Position numbers and translations under genes: made by a program. Below, one piece after another: positions 24,598-33,284 of a DNA stretch of 35,612 nt; position 1 is the stretch's first letter; the number at the start of each line of letters is the position of its first letter. Source of the stretch: Bacteroidota bacterium (GTDB lineage Bacteria; Bacteroidota; Bacteroidia; Chitinophagales; Chitinophagaceae); assembly GCA_023433345.1 (NCBI GenBank), contig JAEZDA010000069.1, forward strand, positions 1 to 35,612, read 5' to 3'. Under the pieces are notes generated by a model. That model saw only the letters and a program-made list of their open reading frames with translations. It did no database searches and was not told the origin of the DNA.

Positions 24598-24864
24598 TTA
24601 TGCTTCCAATTCTTCCGTGATGAGTGTATTAAAATTTACTTCCTGGTCGGTTATCCATTTCGGAAGACTGCCAGTAAGGATGCGCCATACGCCATCGGAT
24701 TTTTGCATCTGAAATATGATGCGTTCGCCATATTCATCGATGGTGTCCACAGAAAAATTACTGCGTTCGTGGTGATTAGGTTTTCGAAAATTGAATTCTT
24801 TCAAGCGACCGTGGATCTTGATGAGTTTGGTAAACTGGATGTTGCGGACAAAAGTTAATTTCAT
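24598..24864 (-). CDS. Small conserved hypothetical protein
   Basis: Starting at the ATG at 24864 (MKLTFVRNIQFTKLIKIHGR) the product has 88 residues; eight further in-frame codons upstream look less likely. It is a soluble, charged protein with no signal peptide or membrane segment. Visible blocks are LKEFNFRKPNH, FSVDTIDEYGERIIFQMQ and GVWRILTGSLPKWI, with an acidic end (ITEELEA). The alternation suggests a mixed alpha/beta fold. I do not recognise a named domain; the codon pattern and clean N-terminus make it a likely real gene. Confidence 0.6.
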   Translation of the reverse strand: MKLTFVRNIQFTKLIKIHGRLKEFNFRKPNHHERSNFSVDTIDEYGERIIFQMQKSDGVWRILTGSLPKWITDQEVNFNTLITEELEA

Positions 24865-24960
24865 AGCAGAGGTTTTTCGCCCGCGCAATCAGCAATAACC
24901 ATACAGTACTTGATAATTGTGGAAAAGAAAATATATATATAAAGTTTTGTAATGCGAGAG

Positions 24961-26904
24961 TTACCCTTCTAACTGCATGATCTTTTCAAAAAGACTTTCG
25001 TATTCTGTATTGTGATGTTTAAGATCTTTTTCCAGTTTCTGGTAATCAGCTTCCACTTTTCGGAATTTTTCATGGTCGCTATATATTTCAGGAGCGCCCA
25101 GTTGTGATTCCAGCGCCGTTTTATTTTTATTCATTTCCGAGATGCGTTCCTCCAGTTGGGCAAATTTTGCCTTTAGTTTTTGCAATTCCTTTTTTGCTTC
25201 TTTTTCGAGTTGTTCATTTTTTACATTTTTCACCACCCTTGTATTATCTGCCTTTGCAACCACCGGATCAGGCTTTAATGCTTTCTTTAAAGCTTCCTCT
25301 TCCTTCATTCTTCTTTCTTTCCATTCTTCCCATTCAGCATAGGTTCCTTTGAACTCACGGATCTTATGATCATCGATTTCCCAGATTTTGTTGGCGACGC
25401 GGCTGATGAAGTAACGATCGTGACTAACCAGTATGAGGCTTCCCTCATATTTATTCAGTGACTCAACCAGCAAATCAACTGAATGAATATCCAGGTGATT
25501 CGTTGGTTCATCCAGCATTAAAAAGTTTGCCTTGCTCACAATTGTTTTTGCGAGCGCCACTCTGGCCTTTTCTCCTCCGCTCAATACCCTGATCTTTTTT
25601 TCTATTGCATCTCCGCTGAAGAGAAATGCTCCCAGCAGGCTTCTCAGCTCCAGATCAGTTTTGCCGCTCCTGGCATCCTTCATCTCTTCAAGAATATCAT
25701 TATTCAGGTTAAGAGCTTCAAGTTGGTGTTGTGCATAAAAAGCTTCCTGTACATTGTGGCCCCAGATGCGTTCTCCTTCGAAAGGTTCAATGCCTGCAAT
25801 GATTCTTAATAATGTCGATTTACCCTTACCGTTAGCACCGATGAGGGCGATCTTATCGCCGCGATCTATTTCGGCGCCGGTATTTTCCACGATGGTTACA
25901 TCCTTAAAACTCTTGCTTACATTTTTGAGAGTGCATATGGTGCGCCCCGGCTGTTTTTCAACAGAAAAGTTGATGCGCATGTTCGGGCGTTCCAATTCAA
26001 CATCTTCGATCCGCTCAAGTTTATCCAGACGTTTCACAATACTCTGCGCCTGCGCAGCTTTGCTGGCCTTTGCTTTAAAGCGCTCAACAAATCTTTCCTG
26101 CTGACGGATATAATCCTGCTGATTTTCATAAGCCTTTTTTTGAAGATCTATCCGGAGCGCTTTTTCTTTTTCGTAAAAACTATAGTTGCCTGAATAGAAA
26201 TGCAGTTCCTGCTGATAGAGATCTACAATTTTTGTAACCATTCTGTCGAGGAAGTAGCGATCATGAGACACAATGACTACCGCACCCTGGTAGTGCTGAA
26301 GATATTTTTCGAGCCATTCGATACTTGGAAGATCCAGGTGATTCGTTGGCTCATCCAGCAACAAAACATCGGGTTGCATGAGGATCATTTTGGCGAGCAG
26401 CACGCGCATTCTCCAACCCCCGCTGAACTTTTTGTAGGGCTTTTTCAGGTCGGCATTTGCGAAGCCGAGCCCCTGCAGGATCTCCTCCGTGCGATGATGA
26501 ATGCTGTAGCCGTCCAGCACTTCCATTTCATGAAGTTTATCGGAATATTGGTGGGCAAGGTTTTCATCACCCGTCTTTTCCAGTTCAACAGCGATTTCTT
26601 CAAGTTCTTTCTCCAATTGTTTTACGCGTTCGAAGGCACCGAGGGCTACTTCAAGGATGGAATCGTCGGTATCGAAACCGAGAAGATCCTGGTGAAGGAA
26701 GCCGATAGTTGTTTCGCGTCCTTTTTCGACTGTACCGCGGGAGGGGGAGTATTGGCCGGTAAGTACTTTGAAGAGGGTAGATTTTCCGGTGCCGTTATAG
26801 CCTACGAGACCGATGCGTTCATTTGGCTGAATGTGCCATGTAGCGTTTTCAACAATTACTCTTGCACCGAATTCAAAGGTCACGTTTTGCAGGCCTAGAA
26901 GCAT
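24961..26904 (-). CDS. ABC-F family ATPase (Uup/YdiF-like)
   Basis: A 647-residue soluble protein with two ABC cassettes and no membrane domain. Cassette 1 has Walker A GYNGTGKST (about residues 35-43), signature FSGGWRMR and Walker B LLLDEPTNHLDLPS. Cassette 2 has GANGKGKST, LSGGEKARVALA and LMLDEPTNHLDIHS. Between them is the P-site tRNA-interaction linker rich in K, Q and E. A C-terminal coiled coil (about 555-645) is as in Uup. ABC-F proteins act on ribosomes or RNA, in translation regulation or antibiotic protection. A perfect -7 box lies just upstream. Confidence 0.93.
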   Translation of the reverse strand: MLLGLQNVTFEFGARVIVENATWHIQPNERIGLVGYNGTGKSTLFKVLTGQYSPSRGTVEKGRETTIGFLHQDLLGFDTDDSILEVALGAFERVKQLEKELEEIAVELEKTGDENLAHQYSDKLHEMEVLDGYSIHHRTEEILQGLGFANADLKKPYKKFSGGWRMRVLLAKMILMQPDVLLLDEPTNHLDLPSIEWLEKYLQHYQGAVVIVSHDRYFLDRMVTKIVDLYQQELHFYSGNYSFYEKEKALRIDLQKKAYENQQDYIRQQERFVERFKAKASKAAQAQSIVKRLDKLERIEDVELERPNMRINFSVEKQPGRTICTLKNVSKSFKDVTIVENTGAEIDRGDKIALIGANGKGKSTLLRIIAGIEPFEGERIWGHNVQEAFYAQHQLEALNLNNDILEEMKDARSGKTDLELRSLLGAFLFSGDAIEKKIRVLSGGEKARVALAKTIVSKANFLMLDEPTNHLDIHSVDLLVESLNKYEGSLILVSHDRYFISRVANKIWEIDDHKIREFKGTYAEWEEWKERRMKEEEALKKALKPDPVVAKADNTRVVKNVKNEQLEKEAKKELQKLKAKFAQLEERISEMNKNKTALESQLGAPEIYSDHEKFRKVEADYQKLEKDLKHHNTEYESLFEKIMQLEG

Positions 26905-26920
26905 TAGCGAAAATTTTTTG

Positions 26921-26928
26921 CAAAAGTA
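26921..26928 (-). promoter_or_regulatory. -7 box (TACTTTTG) of ABC-F gene
   Basis: The minus strand reads TACTTTTG, an exact TAnnTTTG, placing the transcript start about a dozen bases before the ATG at 26904. No clear -33 TTTG is seen. Confidence 0.55.
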
Positions 26929-27021
26929 GTTTATAAATGGGTGTGATTTTCAGGCGGGTGAAGGAATCAGCAGGCGAAAACATCACGTCTGGGAGGAAAT
27001 GCTAACGTTTAGACCCTTCGA

Positions 27022-27270
27022 CTTTCCATAAAGACGCACGTAAAGGCGTCAGGCCTGCGTTTCAAAGAAGTTCTGCGATCAGAAAACACCGATATGTCGA
27101 AAGTTTTTAGTTAACGGTTGCTTTTTATATCGATTCATTTCTCTTTTTTGCTTGATATTTCCAATTAATGGGATCTTTCCCGGAGAATTTGCGGGTCTCG
27201 GATTTTCAAAATTGATATTCCCCCTTTTGAGATTCAAATATCTATACTACAACGGGGTCTTTATGGAAAG
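27022..27270. repeat. 14-base perfect inverted repeat bounding 249 bases
   Basis: CTTTCCATAAAGAC (27022-27035) and GTCTTTATGGAAAG (27257-27270) are exact reverse complements. Within the interval GACGC (27032-27036) and GCGTC (27045-27049) form a small hairpin. No reading frame of note lies inside, and the flanks are not duplicated in an obvious way. The rest of the gene-free stretch 26929-27321 holds nothing else I can name. Confidence 0.6.
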
Positions 27271-27324
27271 CCGGGAGTAAAGCGAGGTTGGCGTTCCAAC
27301 AGCAACCAAATCAGCCCTATATGC

Positions 27325-27332
27325 TACCTTTG
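27325..27332 (+). promoter_or_regulatory. -7 box (TACCTTTG) of DUF3347 gene
   Basis: TACCTTTG matches TAnnTTTG and ends 14 bases before the ATG at 27347. Confidence 0.55.
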
Positions 27333-27346
27333 CCTAAAAGGAACAA

Positions 27347-27964
27347 ATGAAAAAACGGTTTTTACTCATCATAGTTCTCCTCGCCGCTTTTAGCCTCTAC
27401 TGGTTCGTATTACGAACCAAAGACGTAAAACGGGAAAAGGAACCCAAAACAGCTCCCATCACCCTAAATACCCATTCAGATACTTTTAACCTCCGCGTAG
27501 ATGCCGCCATCCACGCATATATCGGCATGAAAGACGCATTCGTAAATGCCGATACCGCAGGAGCAAAACGCTTTGCCGCCGAATTCGCCGAAGCAATCGG
27601 AAATATCCCTTACGAAGAGCTTAGCGCAGATTCGGGCTCAATACGCATCACCGCCGAATCAGTTGCTGCCGACCTGAAAGCTAATACGGCAAGCCTTCTC
27701 ATGCAAACAGATATAACCGAAATGCGAAGAGACTTCAGCGCTCTTAGTGATCAGCTCTATCCGGGCTTCGTTAAAATGATCAACTATGAAGGGAATACCC
27801 TCTATGTTCAAACATGCCCTATGGCTTTCAACGACGAGGAAACCGCAATGTGGTTAAGTCTTAACGATGAAGTGGTAAATCCTTACCTGGGGAAAAAACA
27901 TCCAAAATATAAAGCCGGGATGTTGAATTGCGGAGAAGTGAAAGACAGCGTTACCCGTCGCTAA
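27347..27964 (+). CDS. DUF3347 domain protein, membrane-anchored
   Basis: A 205-residue protein with an N-terminal membrane anchor or signal (residues 5-21, FLLIIVLLAAFSLYWFV). The body (about 45-200) is DUF3347: IHAYIGMKDAFVNADTAGA, then LYPGFVKMINY and, near the C-terminus, VQTCPMAF, a W-L-S-L-N-D-E block, VVNPYLGKKH and GMLNCGEVK. The C-P-M...M-x-x-C-G arrangement is the one found in copper/heavy-metal efflux-associated proteins, so a periplasmic metal-binding role is plausible. No efflux genes are adjacent. Confidence 0.85.
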   Translation: MKKRFLLIIVLLAAFSLYWFVLRTKDVKREKEPKTAPITLNTHSDTFNLRVDAAIHAYIGMKDAFVNADTAGAKRFAAEFAEAIGNIPYEELSADSGSIRITAESVAADLKANTASLLMQTDITEMRRDFSALSDQLYPGFVKMINYEGNTLYVQTCPMAFNDEETAMWLSLNDEVVNPYLGKKHPKYKAGMLNCGEVKDSVTRR

Positions 27965-27973
27965 CTGCAATGG

Positions 27974-29044
27974 CTAATTTCCGGTGCCAGCATGATCGGC
28001 ACCTCCGTATACAAACCTGATCACCCCGCTTTTCTTAAGGTCTGAACTTATTCGAACTTCATACCTTTTTGCCCCGTCTCTTACAACCATCAGGGCCGTG
28101 TTTGGGGGAATAGTACCGAGATTTTCAGCATGCATGATCAATTCATTAGACACACGGTCGGTATCAACCGTCAACTCGAGGGAATGACCTTTTTCGCAAA
28201 GCCGCTTGTTCTTTAGTATCAGCTTGCCATTGTAAAACAGTGAAATACTGTCGCCGTCCACTTCAGCATTATCATAAACATTCACTGTTACAACAGGATT
28301 GTTGATTCTGATGGTTTTCAATACTTCGAGATCCCTGTTCTTAAATGAGGTGAGAGGCGTAATCATATCCGTCTTCGCACGGCTGTCAGTTTTCTCTTCA
28401 ATTACCGGCTTGGATTCTTTATTAAGCGCCACGGCATTTTCAGAAGGCTTGGATGGAGCGTTCGGCTTAATGGCTGCTTTCGGGCTAACCGTCTTTACCG
28501 GCGCCTTTGCAACTGCATTGGCGGGAGAGGATTTACCGGCGGCTTGGTTTGGAGGTAAACGTTTGTTGTAACCAGCGATCACCGTACTAAGCAGTCTTCT
28601 TTCCAAAAAAGTATATCCATATCCACAATCGCCACTTTGCTGCGGCGCAGGTACCCAGTCACCTGCAATGATCTCCGAGCCATTACCTTTTTCATAATAA
28701 AGTTTGTGAACCTGGAAACAATTGCGAATGTTAACCGGTACATTGGTTTTTGTGCGTTCCGTTTCGCGAACCTCAATATATTTTTTTGATTTGTTCAAAT
28801 GCCCGGTGAGCTTGCAAATGGTATAATACCTTTTGCCTTCCTGCGTAAAATATGTGTAAGAATACCCCGAAACCTCAGAGCCATTGGTTTCTATTTCTAA
28901 AACGTACTCACACTGGTCCCCGCCCCAACCCTGAAAGGTTGTACTCTTGTCGCTGAAGAAACCTTTCCACTGCCCCTTAAATTGTTGCGCATCTGCAGCG
29001 GTGGCAGAAAAGATAAGAATAGAAATAAGTAAAAATCGATTCAT
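27974..29044 (-). CDS. Secreted hypothetical protein
   Basis: A 356-residue protein with a signal peptide (MNRFLLISILIFSATAADAQ). The N-terminal domain (about 20-170) has a beta-rich pattern with four cysteines in GGDQCEYVLEIE, YTICKLTGHL, IRNCFQVHKL and SGDCGYGYTFLERR. A low-complexity linker (about 185-235, rich in A, K, P and S) leads to a second beta-rich domain (about 245-350) containing VTVNVYDNAEVDGDSISLFY. That pattern is common in Bacteroidota envelope proteins, but I cannot name a family or function. It converges with the DUF3347 gene. Confidence 0.7.
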   Translation of the reverse strand: MNRFLLISILIFSATAADAQQFKGQWKGFFSDKSTTFQGWGGDQCEYVLEIETNGSEVSGYSYTYFTQEGKRYYTICKLTGHLNKSKKYIEVRETERTKTNVPVNIRNCFQVHKLYYEKGNGSEIIAGDWVPAPQQSGDCGYGYTFLERRLLSTVIAGYNKRLPPNQAAGKSSPANAVAKAPVKTVSPKAAIKPNAPSKPSENAVALNKESKPVIEEKTDSRAKTDMITPLTSFKNRDLEVLKTIRINNPVVTVNVYDNAEVDGDSISLFYNGKLILKNKRLCEKGHSLELTVDTDRVSNELIMHAENLGTIPPNTALMVVRDGAKRYEVRISSDLKKSGVIRFVYGGADHAGTGN

Positions 29045-29089
29045 AGCAACATAAGTGTAAGCCTCACAAATTCAGGGAAATCCGGAAAG

Positions 29090-29097
29090 CAAAGATA
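29090..29097 (-). promoter_or_regulatory. -7 box (TATCTTTG) of secreted hypothetical gene
   Basis: The minus strand reads TATCTTTG, an exact TAnnTTTG, about 45 bases before the ATG at 29044. It lies back to back with the thrS promoter. Confidence 0.5.
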
Positions 29098-29131
29098 TTT
29101 GTGATATGCCGTTTACTCCCCAATACTTCGT

Positions 29132-29139
29132 TAAATTTG
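29132..29139 (+). promoter_or_regulatory. -7 box (TAAATTTG) of thrS
   Basis: TAAATTTG matches TAnnTTTG and lies 30 bases before the thrS ATG at 29170, leaving a leader of about 25 bases. That is too short for a T-box or the E. coli-type thrS operator structure. Confidence 0.5.
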
Positions 29140-29169
29140 CACTCTTTAAAAAGGTTCGGAAACAGAAAT

Positions 29170-31110
29170 ATGATCAAAATTACTTTACCCGACGGCTCGG
29201 TTCGGGAGTTTGAAAAAGGCACCACTGCTTTGCAGGTTGCTAAATCGATAAGTGAAGGCCTGGCAAAACGAATGCTGGCTGCAGAAGTGAACGGACAGGT
29301 GACGGACCTTACCCTGCCGATAGAAGCCGATTCCACCGTTAAGTTGTTGAGCTGGGATGATACAGATGGAAAGAAAACTTTCTGGCATTCCTCTGCCCAC
29401 CTGATGGCTGAAGCTGTGCAGGAAATGTTCCCTGGCGTTAAGTTCTGGGTAGGGCCCGCGATAGACAAAGGCTTTTATTATGATATGGATCTTGGTGATG
29501 CAAAACTCACCGAAGATGACCTTGCTGCTTTGGAAAAAAAGATGACCGAGCTGGCTAAACAATCCAATGCATTTGTGAGAAAGGAAGTGCCGAAAGCAGA
29601 AGCTGTGAATTACTTCTTTGAAAAGGGTGATGAATATAAACTTGACCTGCTTACCAACTTACAGGATGGCGAGATCACTTTTTACACCCAGGGAGATTTT
29701 ACCGATCTGTGCCGCGGGCCACATATTCCAAACACTTCCTTCATTAAGTCAATTAAACTCACAAGCATAGCCGGAGCTTATTGGAAGGGTGATGAAAACA
29801 ACAAACAACTCACTCGTGTTTACGGCGTAACATTTCCTAATCAAAAAGAGCTGGACGAATATCTCGCGATGCTGGAAGAAGCCAAGAAGCGCGATCACAG
29901 GAAACTGGGAAAGGAGATGGGCATATTTGCTTATGATGATCAGGTTGGTCAGGGCCTTCCACTGTGGCTTCCCAACGGCGGAATCATTATAGAAGAGCTT
30001 GAAAGGCTTGCAAAGGAAACGGAGCAGGCTGCAGGATACAAGCGGGTTGTAACTCCACACATTGCAAAAGAAAGTTTGTATTTAACCTCCGGTCACCTTC
30101 CATACTATGAAGAAAGTATGTACCCGGCGATGGAGTTGGACGGAACGAAATATTACCTGAGGGCGATGAATTGTCCTCATCATCACAAAGTGTTTGCAGC
30201 AGAACCTAAGAGCTATAAAGATCTCCCTTTCCGCTTAGCAGAATATGGAACATGTTACCGTTACGAACAAAGTGGAGAATTGTTTGGCCTGATGCGTGTG
30301 CGCTGCCTGCACATGAATGATGCTCATATATATTGCACGCGCGAACAATTTGCAGATGAGTTTCGCGCCGTGAATGAAATGTACATAAAGTACTTCAAAA
30401 TTTTCGGGATCGATAAATATGTGATGCGCCTGAGTTTGCATGACCCTGAAAAGCTTGGAAAGAAATATATCAATGAGCCGGAACTGTGGATCGAAACCGA
30501 AGAGATGGTAAGAAAGGTGCTTGTGGAAAGCAACATACCGTTTATTGAGGTGAAGGACGAAGGAGCTTTCTACGGACCAAAAATTGACGTACAAATCTGG
30601 TCAGCCATCGGCAGAGAATTTACCCTCGCTACAAATCAGGTCGATTTCGCACAGGGAAAAAGATTTAATCTTGAATTTGCAAGCAGGGATAATTCGGTTG
30701 AAACTCCGTTGATAATTCACCGGGCACCGCTCGGCACCCACGAACGTTTCATCGGGTTTTTGTTGGAACACTATGCAGGCAAATTTCCCACATGGCTTGC
30801 TCCTTTGCAGGTGAAAATTCTTCCGATAAGCGACAAGTTCATGCCTTATGCAGAGAAAGTAATGAATCATTTGAAAAAGCATGATATTCGCGCCGAAATT
30901 GACGACCGCAGCGAAAAGATAGGTAAGAAGATTCGCGATACGGAACTTGCACGGGTACCTTATATGCTTATCCTCGGGGAGAAAGAAACGAATGATGAAA
31001 CAGTTTCCATTCGCAAACAAGGCAAGGGTGATGCCGGTGCATCCGCCCTCAACGATTTTACTCAAACGCTCCTTACCGAAATAAGGGAAAGAAAAGGGCA
31101 TGAGGATTGA
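29170..31110 (+). CDS. thrS: Threonyl-tRNA synthetase
   Basis: Start at the ATG at 29170 (MIKITLPDGSVREFEKGTTA), since the frame upstream of it contains the promoter. The 646-residue enzyme has the TGS domain (1-62), the editing/SAD domain with HSSAH and CRGPHI, and the class II catalytic core: zinc-ligand block MNCPHHHKVF, motif 2 RVRCLHMNDAHIYC and motif 3 HRAPLGTHERFIGFLLEHY. The C-terminal anticodon-binding domain contains QVKILPISDKF and L-I-L-G-E-K-E. Length and order are standard. First gene of the translation cluster; infC follows after 104 bases. Confidence 0.98.
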   Translation: MIKITLPDGSVREFEKGTTALQVAKSISEGLAKRMLAAEVNGQVTDLTLPIEADSTVKLLSWDDTDGKKTFWHSSAHLMAEAVQEMFPGVKFWVGPAIDKGFYYDMDLGDAKLTEDDLAALEKKMTELAKQSNAFVRKEVPKAEAVNYFFEKGDEYKLDLLTNLQDGEITFYTQGDFTDLCRGPHIPNTSFIKSIKLTSIAGAYWKGDENNKQLTRVYGVTFPNQKELDEYLAMLEEAKKRDHRKLGKEMGIFAYDDQVGQGLPLWLPNGGIIIEELERLAKETEQAAGYKRVVTPHIAKESLYLTSGHLPYYEESMYPAMELDGTKYYLRAMNCPHHHKVFAAEPKSYKDLPFRLAEYGTCYRYEQSGELFGLMRVRCLHMNDAHIYCTREQFADEFRAVNEMYIKYFKIFGIDKYVMRLSLHDPEKLGKKYINEPELWIETEEMVRKVLVESNIPFIEVKDEGAFYGPKIDVQIWSAIGREFTLATNQVDFAQGKRFNLEFASRDNSVETPLIIHRAPLGTHERFIGFLLEHYAGKFPTWLAPLQVKILPISDKFMPYAEKVMNHLKKHDIRAEIDDRSEKIGKKIRDTELARVPYMLILGEKETNDETVSIRKQGKGDAGASALNDFTQTLLTEIRERKGHED

Positions 31111-31214
31111 AGAGTGATGATAGTTTAACTATTTTAAGTAATTTTCATAACGAAATAATTTGCAAATTGCAGCGCCCCCGAAAAGGCAGGCATATTCTTA
31201 ATCAAAACAAATAA

Positions 31215-31886
31215 ATGGCATTTCCACCCAGACAGCCCCGGGGAGCTTTTAATCCACGTTTTAAAAAAGAACAACAACAGGAACATCGTACCAACCACAT
31301 GATCCGGGTGCCGGAAGTAAGGCTTGTCGGAGAAAATGTAGAACCGGGGATCTATTCAATTCAGGATGCCACGAATATTGCCAAGAGCCAGTCCCTTGAT
31401 CTGGTGGAAATTTCTCCGGGTGCGAATCCTCCCGTTTGCCGCATCATAGATTACAACAAGTTTCTCTACGAAGAGAAGAAGAAGAAGAAGGAGATGAAGG
31501 CCAAATCGAAATCCAGCGAGGTTAAGGAAATTCGGTTTACGCCAAACACAGATGAGCACGATTTCGAATTCAAATGCAAGCATGCGGAAAAATTCCTTCT
31601 GGAAGGCGACAAGGTGAAAGCGCATGTGCAGTTCAAGGGTCGTGCTATCATGTTTAAGGAAAGAGGTGAATTGCTTTTGTTGAAATTTGCAGACAGGCTA
31701 AAAGATGTTGGCGCTCTTGAAAGCATGCCTAAAATGGAAGGAAAACGTATGCACGTGATGTTTGCTCCAAAAGCGCAAAAGAAAAAAGGATCTGAGTTGG
31801 GTAAACTGATAGATAAGGAAAAGTTGAACAAGAATGCCCCCGATGCGGCAAAAGCTCCTGAAGCTGCTAAACCTGCCGGGGAATAA
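31215..31886 (+). CDS. infC: Translation initiation factor IF-3
   Basis: A 223-residue IF-3, longer than the usual ~180 because of an Arg/Gln-rich N-terminal extension and an Ala/Pro/Lys-rich tail (APDAAKAPEAAKPAGE). The N-terminal domain has IRVPEVRLVGENVEPGIYS, the linker is very Lys-rich, and the C-terminal domain has EIRFTPNTDEHDFEFK and VKAHVQFKGR. It binds the 30S subunit and checks start-codon pairing. The start is ATG, not the rare AUU that allows autocontrol in enterobacteria. A terminator follows, which partly isolates it from rluF. Confidence 0.97.
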   Translation: MAFPPRQPRGAFNPRFKKEQQQEHRTNHMIRVPEVRLVGENVEPGIYSIQDATNIAKSQSLDLVEISPGANPPVCRIIDYNKFLYEEKKKKKEMKAKSKSSEVKEIRFTPNTDEHDFEFKCKHAEKFLLEGDKVKAHVQFKGRAIMFKERGELLLLKFADRLKDVGALESMPKMEGKRMHVMFAPKAQKKKGSELGKLIDKEKLNKNAPDAAKAPEAAKPAGE

Positions 31887-31903
31887 TATCTTTATTTTTT
31901 AGG

Positions 31904-31933
31904 AAAAGCCGTCTCAAAAGGATGGCTTTTTTT
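31904..31933 (+). terminator. Intrinsic terminator after infC
   Basis: AAAAGCCGTC (31904-31913) pairs with GATGGCTTTT (31921-31930), including one G-T pair, around a 7-base loop, followed by further T. It sits 20 bases before the rluF start, so rluF may depend on read-through or its own promoter. Confidence 0.75.
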
Positions 31934-31953
31934 ATGAAAGAAATTGAAGTGTA

Positions 31954-32688
31954 ATGGACATAAGTCTGAATAAATACATAAGTGATACCGGCTTCTGCAG
32001 CAGGAGGGAGGCTGACCGCTACATTGAAGAATGCAGGGTAACCATAAATGATAAGGATGCACAGAAAGGTAACCGCGTAAAACCGGGTGATGTTGTGAAG
32101 ATCGATGGCGAGAAGATTGGCAGGAAAAAAGATTCGGTGTACATCATGCTCAACAAACCGAAGGGCATAACCTGTACCACGGACCAGGGTGATAAAACCA
32201 ACATAGTTGATTATGTCAATTTTAAAACCCGCGTTTTTCCTGTAGGGAGGCTTGATAAATTATCTGAAGGTCTCATTTTTCTTACGAACGATGGAGACAT
32301 TGTAAACAAAATCCTCCGCGCCGGCAATAATCACGAAAAGGAATACATGGTTACCACGGATAAGGCGCTCAATGTGGAGTTTATAAAAAATATGCGTGGA
32401 GGAGTGCGTATACCCGGCGCCGTTACCAAACCTTGTTTTGTAAAACAGGAAGGAGAAAACCGGTTTCGCATCATTCTCACACAAGGGCTCAATCGACAGA
32501 TCAGGAAGATGTGTGAGGCGCTTGGTTACCGGGTGACTGCATTGAAGCGGATACGAATAATGGATTTCACCATTTCAGGAATTGCACCGGGCAAATGGCG
32601 GTTCTTTTCCCCCGCTGAATTGACGCGGTTAAATGAGTTGATCAAACACAGCTCAAAAACGGGAGGCGAGGATGGGATGGGGGAATAA
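31954..32688 (+). CDS. rluF: 23S rRNA pseudouridine synthase, RluF-like
   Basis: A 244-residue protein. An S4 RNA-binding domain (1-60, LNKYISDTGFCSRREADRYI) precedes the RsuA/RluB/E/F catalytic domain. The catalytic motif is GRLDKLSEGLIFLTNDG with the invariant Asp. The RluF-specific stretch KILRAGNNHEKEYMV is present, and LTQGLNRQIRKMCEALGYRV completes the core. RluF modifies U2604 (and others) of 23S rRNA in E. coli. The C-terminal tail (KTGGEDGMGE) is low complexity. It lies where infC and rpmI would normally be adjacent. Confidence 0.92.
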   Translation: MDISLNKYISDTGFCSRREADRYIEECRVTINDKDAQKGNRVKPGDVVKIDGEKIGRKKDSVYIMLNKPKGITCTTDQGDKTNIVDYVNFKTRVFPVGRLDKLSEGLIFLTNDGDIVNKILRAGNNHEKEYMVTTDKALNVEFIKNMRGGVRIPGAVTKPCFVKQEGENRFRIILTQGLNRQIRKMCEALGYRVTALKRIRIMDFTISGIAPGKWRFFSPAELTRLNELIKHSSKTGGEDGMGE

Positions 32689-32689
32689 T

Positions 32690-32915
32690 AGTTGGTAGTT
32701 GATAGTTGATAGTTGGTAGTTGGTAATTGGTAGTTCCTGTTTTGGGATATCCTAGTTTGGAATATGACTAATGTTTAAATTCATTGGGGTACACAGATCA
32801 ACCTACTGATTATCAGACGTGTGTAAAAAGTAGTTAATCGATCCGAAGGAAATACCGACCAGGAATCAGTAATATGGTCTGTGAACTATAAACTATCAAC
32901 TACGAACTATGAACT
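32690..32915. repeat. Inverted pair of heptamer repeat tracts (TAGTTGR)n
   Basis: Shortly after the rluF stop, 32690-32738 consists of about six units of TAGTTGR (R being A or G, with some drift). At 32881-32915 the reverse complement appears (AACTATCAACTACGAACTATG). The two tracts are inverted with ~140 bases between, so single strands could pair. The rest of the 32689-32942 stretch has no gene. Confidence 0.65.
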
Positions 32916-32942
32916 GGTATAGGAACTCTCACCAAATTCCCC

Positions 32943-32950
32943 TACCTTTG
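32943..32950 (+). promoter_or_regulatory. -7 box (TACCTTTG) and ~95-base leader of rpmI-rplT
   Basis: TACCTTTG gives a transcript start near 32955 and a leader of about 95 bases before rpmI at 33051. The leader contains CCCG (33002-33005) pairing with CGGG (33012-33015), next to GGCGCCGGC. L20 represses its own operon through such leaders in several bacteria, and Bacteroidales have a described motif upstream of L20 genes, so this is a candidate autoregulatory leader. Confidence 0.45.
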
Positions 32951-33050
32951 CCGCCCGAAAAGATCTTCTTTTTGGATATTTCCCACATGGCTCCAAAAGT
33001 TCCCGTCTGTTCGGGGCGCCGGCAGGGAGTAATTGATAACATTTGTTTAA

Positions 33051-33248
33051 ATGCCAAAGGTAAAAACAAACAGCAGCGCAAAAAAGCGCTTCAAAGTTAC
33101 CGGTTCAGGTAAAATCACTTTCCAGAAAGCCTTCAAACGGCACATCTTAACTAAAAAAAGTACCAAGCGCAAACGTTTAATGCGTAAAGACGGAATGGTC
33201 AGCGATGCCAATCTGCATTTCGTAAAGCGTTTACTTGGAATGAAGTAA
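33051..33248 (+). CDS. rpmI: 50S ribosomal protein L35
   Basis: The 65-residue, very basic protein starts MPKVKTNSSAKKRFKVTGSG and contains the L35 landmarks KITFQKAFKRHILTKKSTKRK and VKRLLGMK. Length is standard. It is followed 36 bases later by rplT. Confidence 0.97.
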   Translation: MPKVKTNSSAKKRFKVTGSGKITFQKAFKRHILTKKSTKRKRLMRKDGMVSDANLHFVKRLLGMK

Positions 33249-33284
33249 TCCATCTCATCACTTTTAACTTTAAAAAATTAAGAT

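Noticed and set aside
26200..26898. Plus-strand reading frame of 232 codons opposite the ABC-F gene
   Set aside because: It mirrors conserved ABC ATPase codons and has no recognisable protein pattern.
32690..32738. CRISPR array
   Set aside because: Units are seven bases with no spacers, so this is a simple repeat tract. No cas genes are present.
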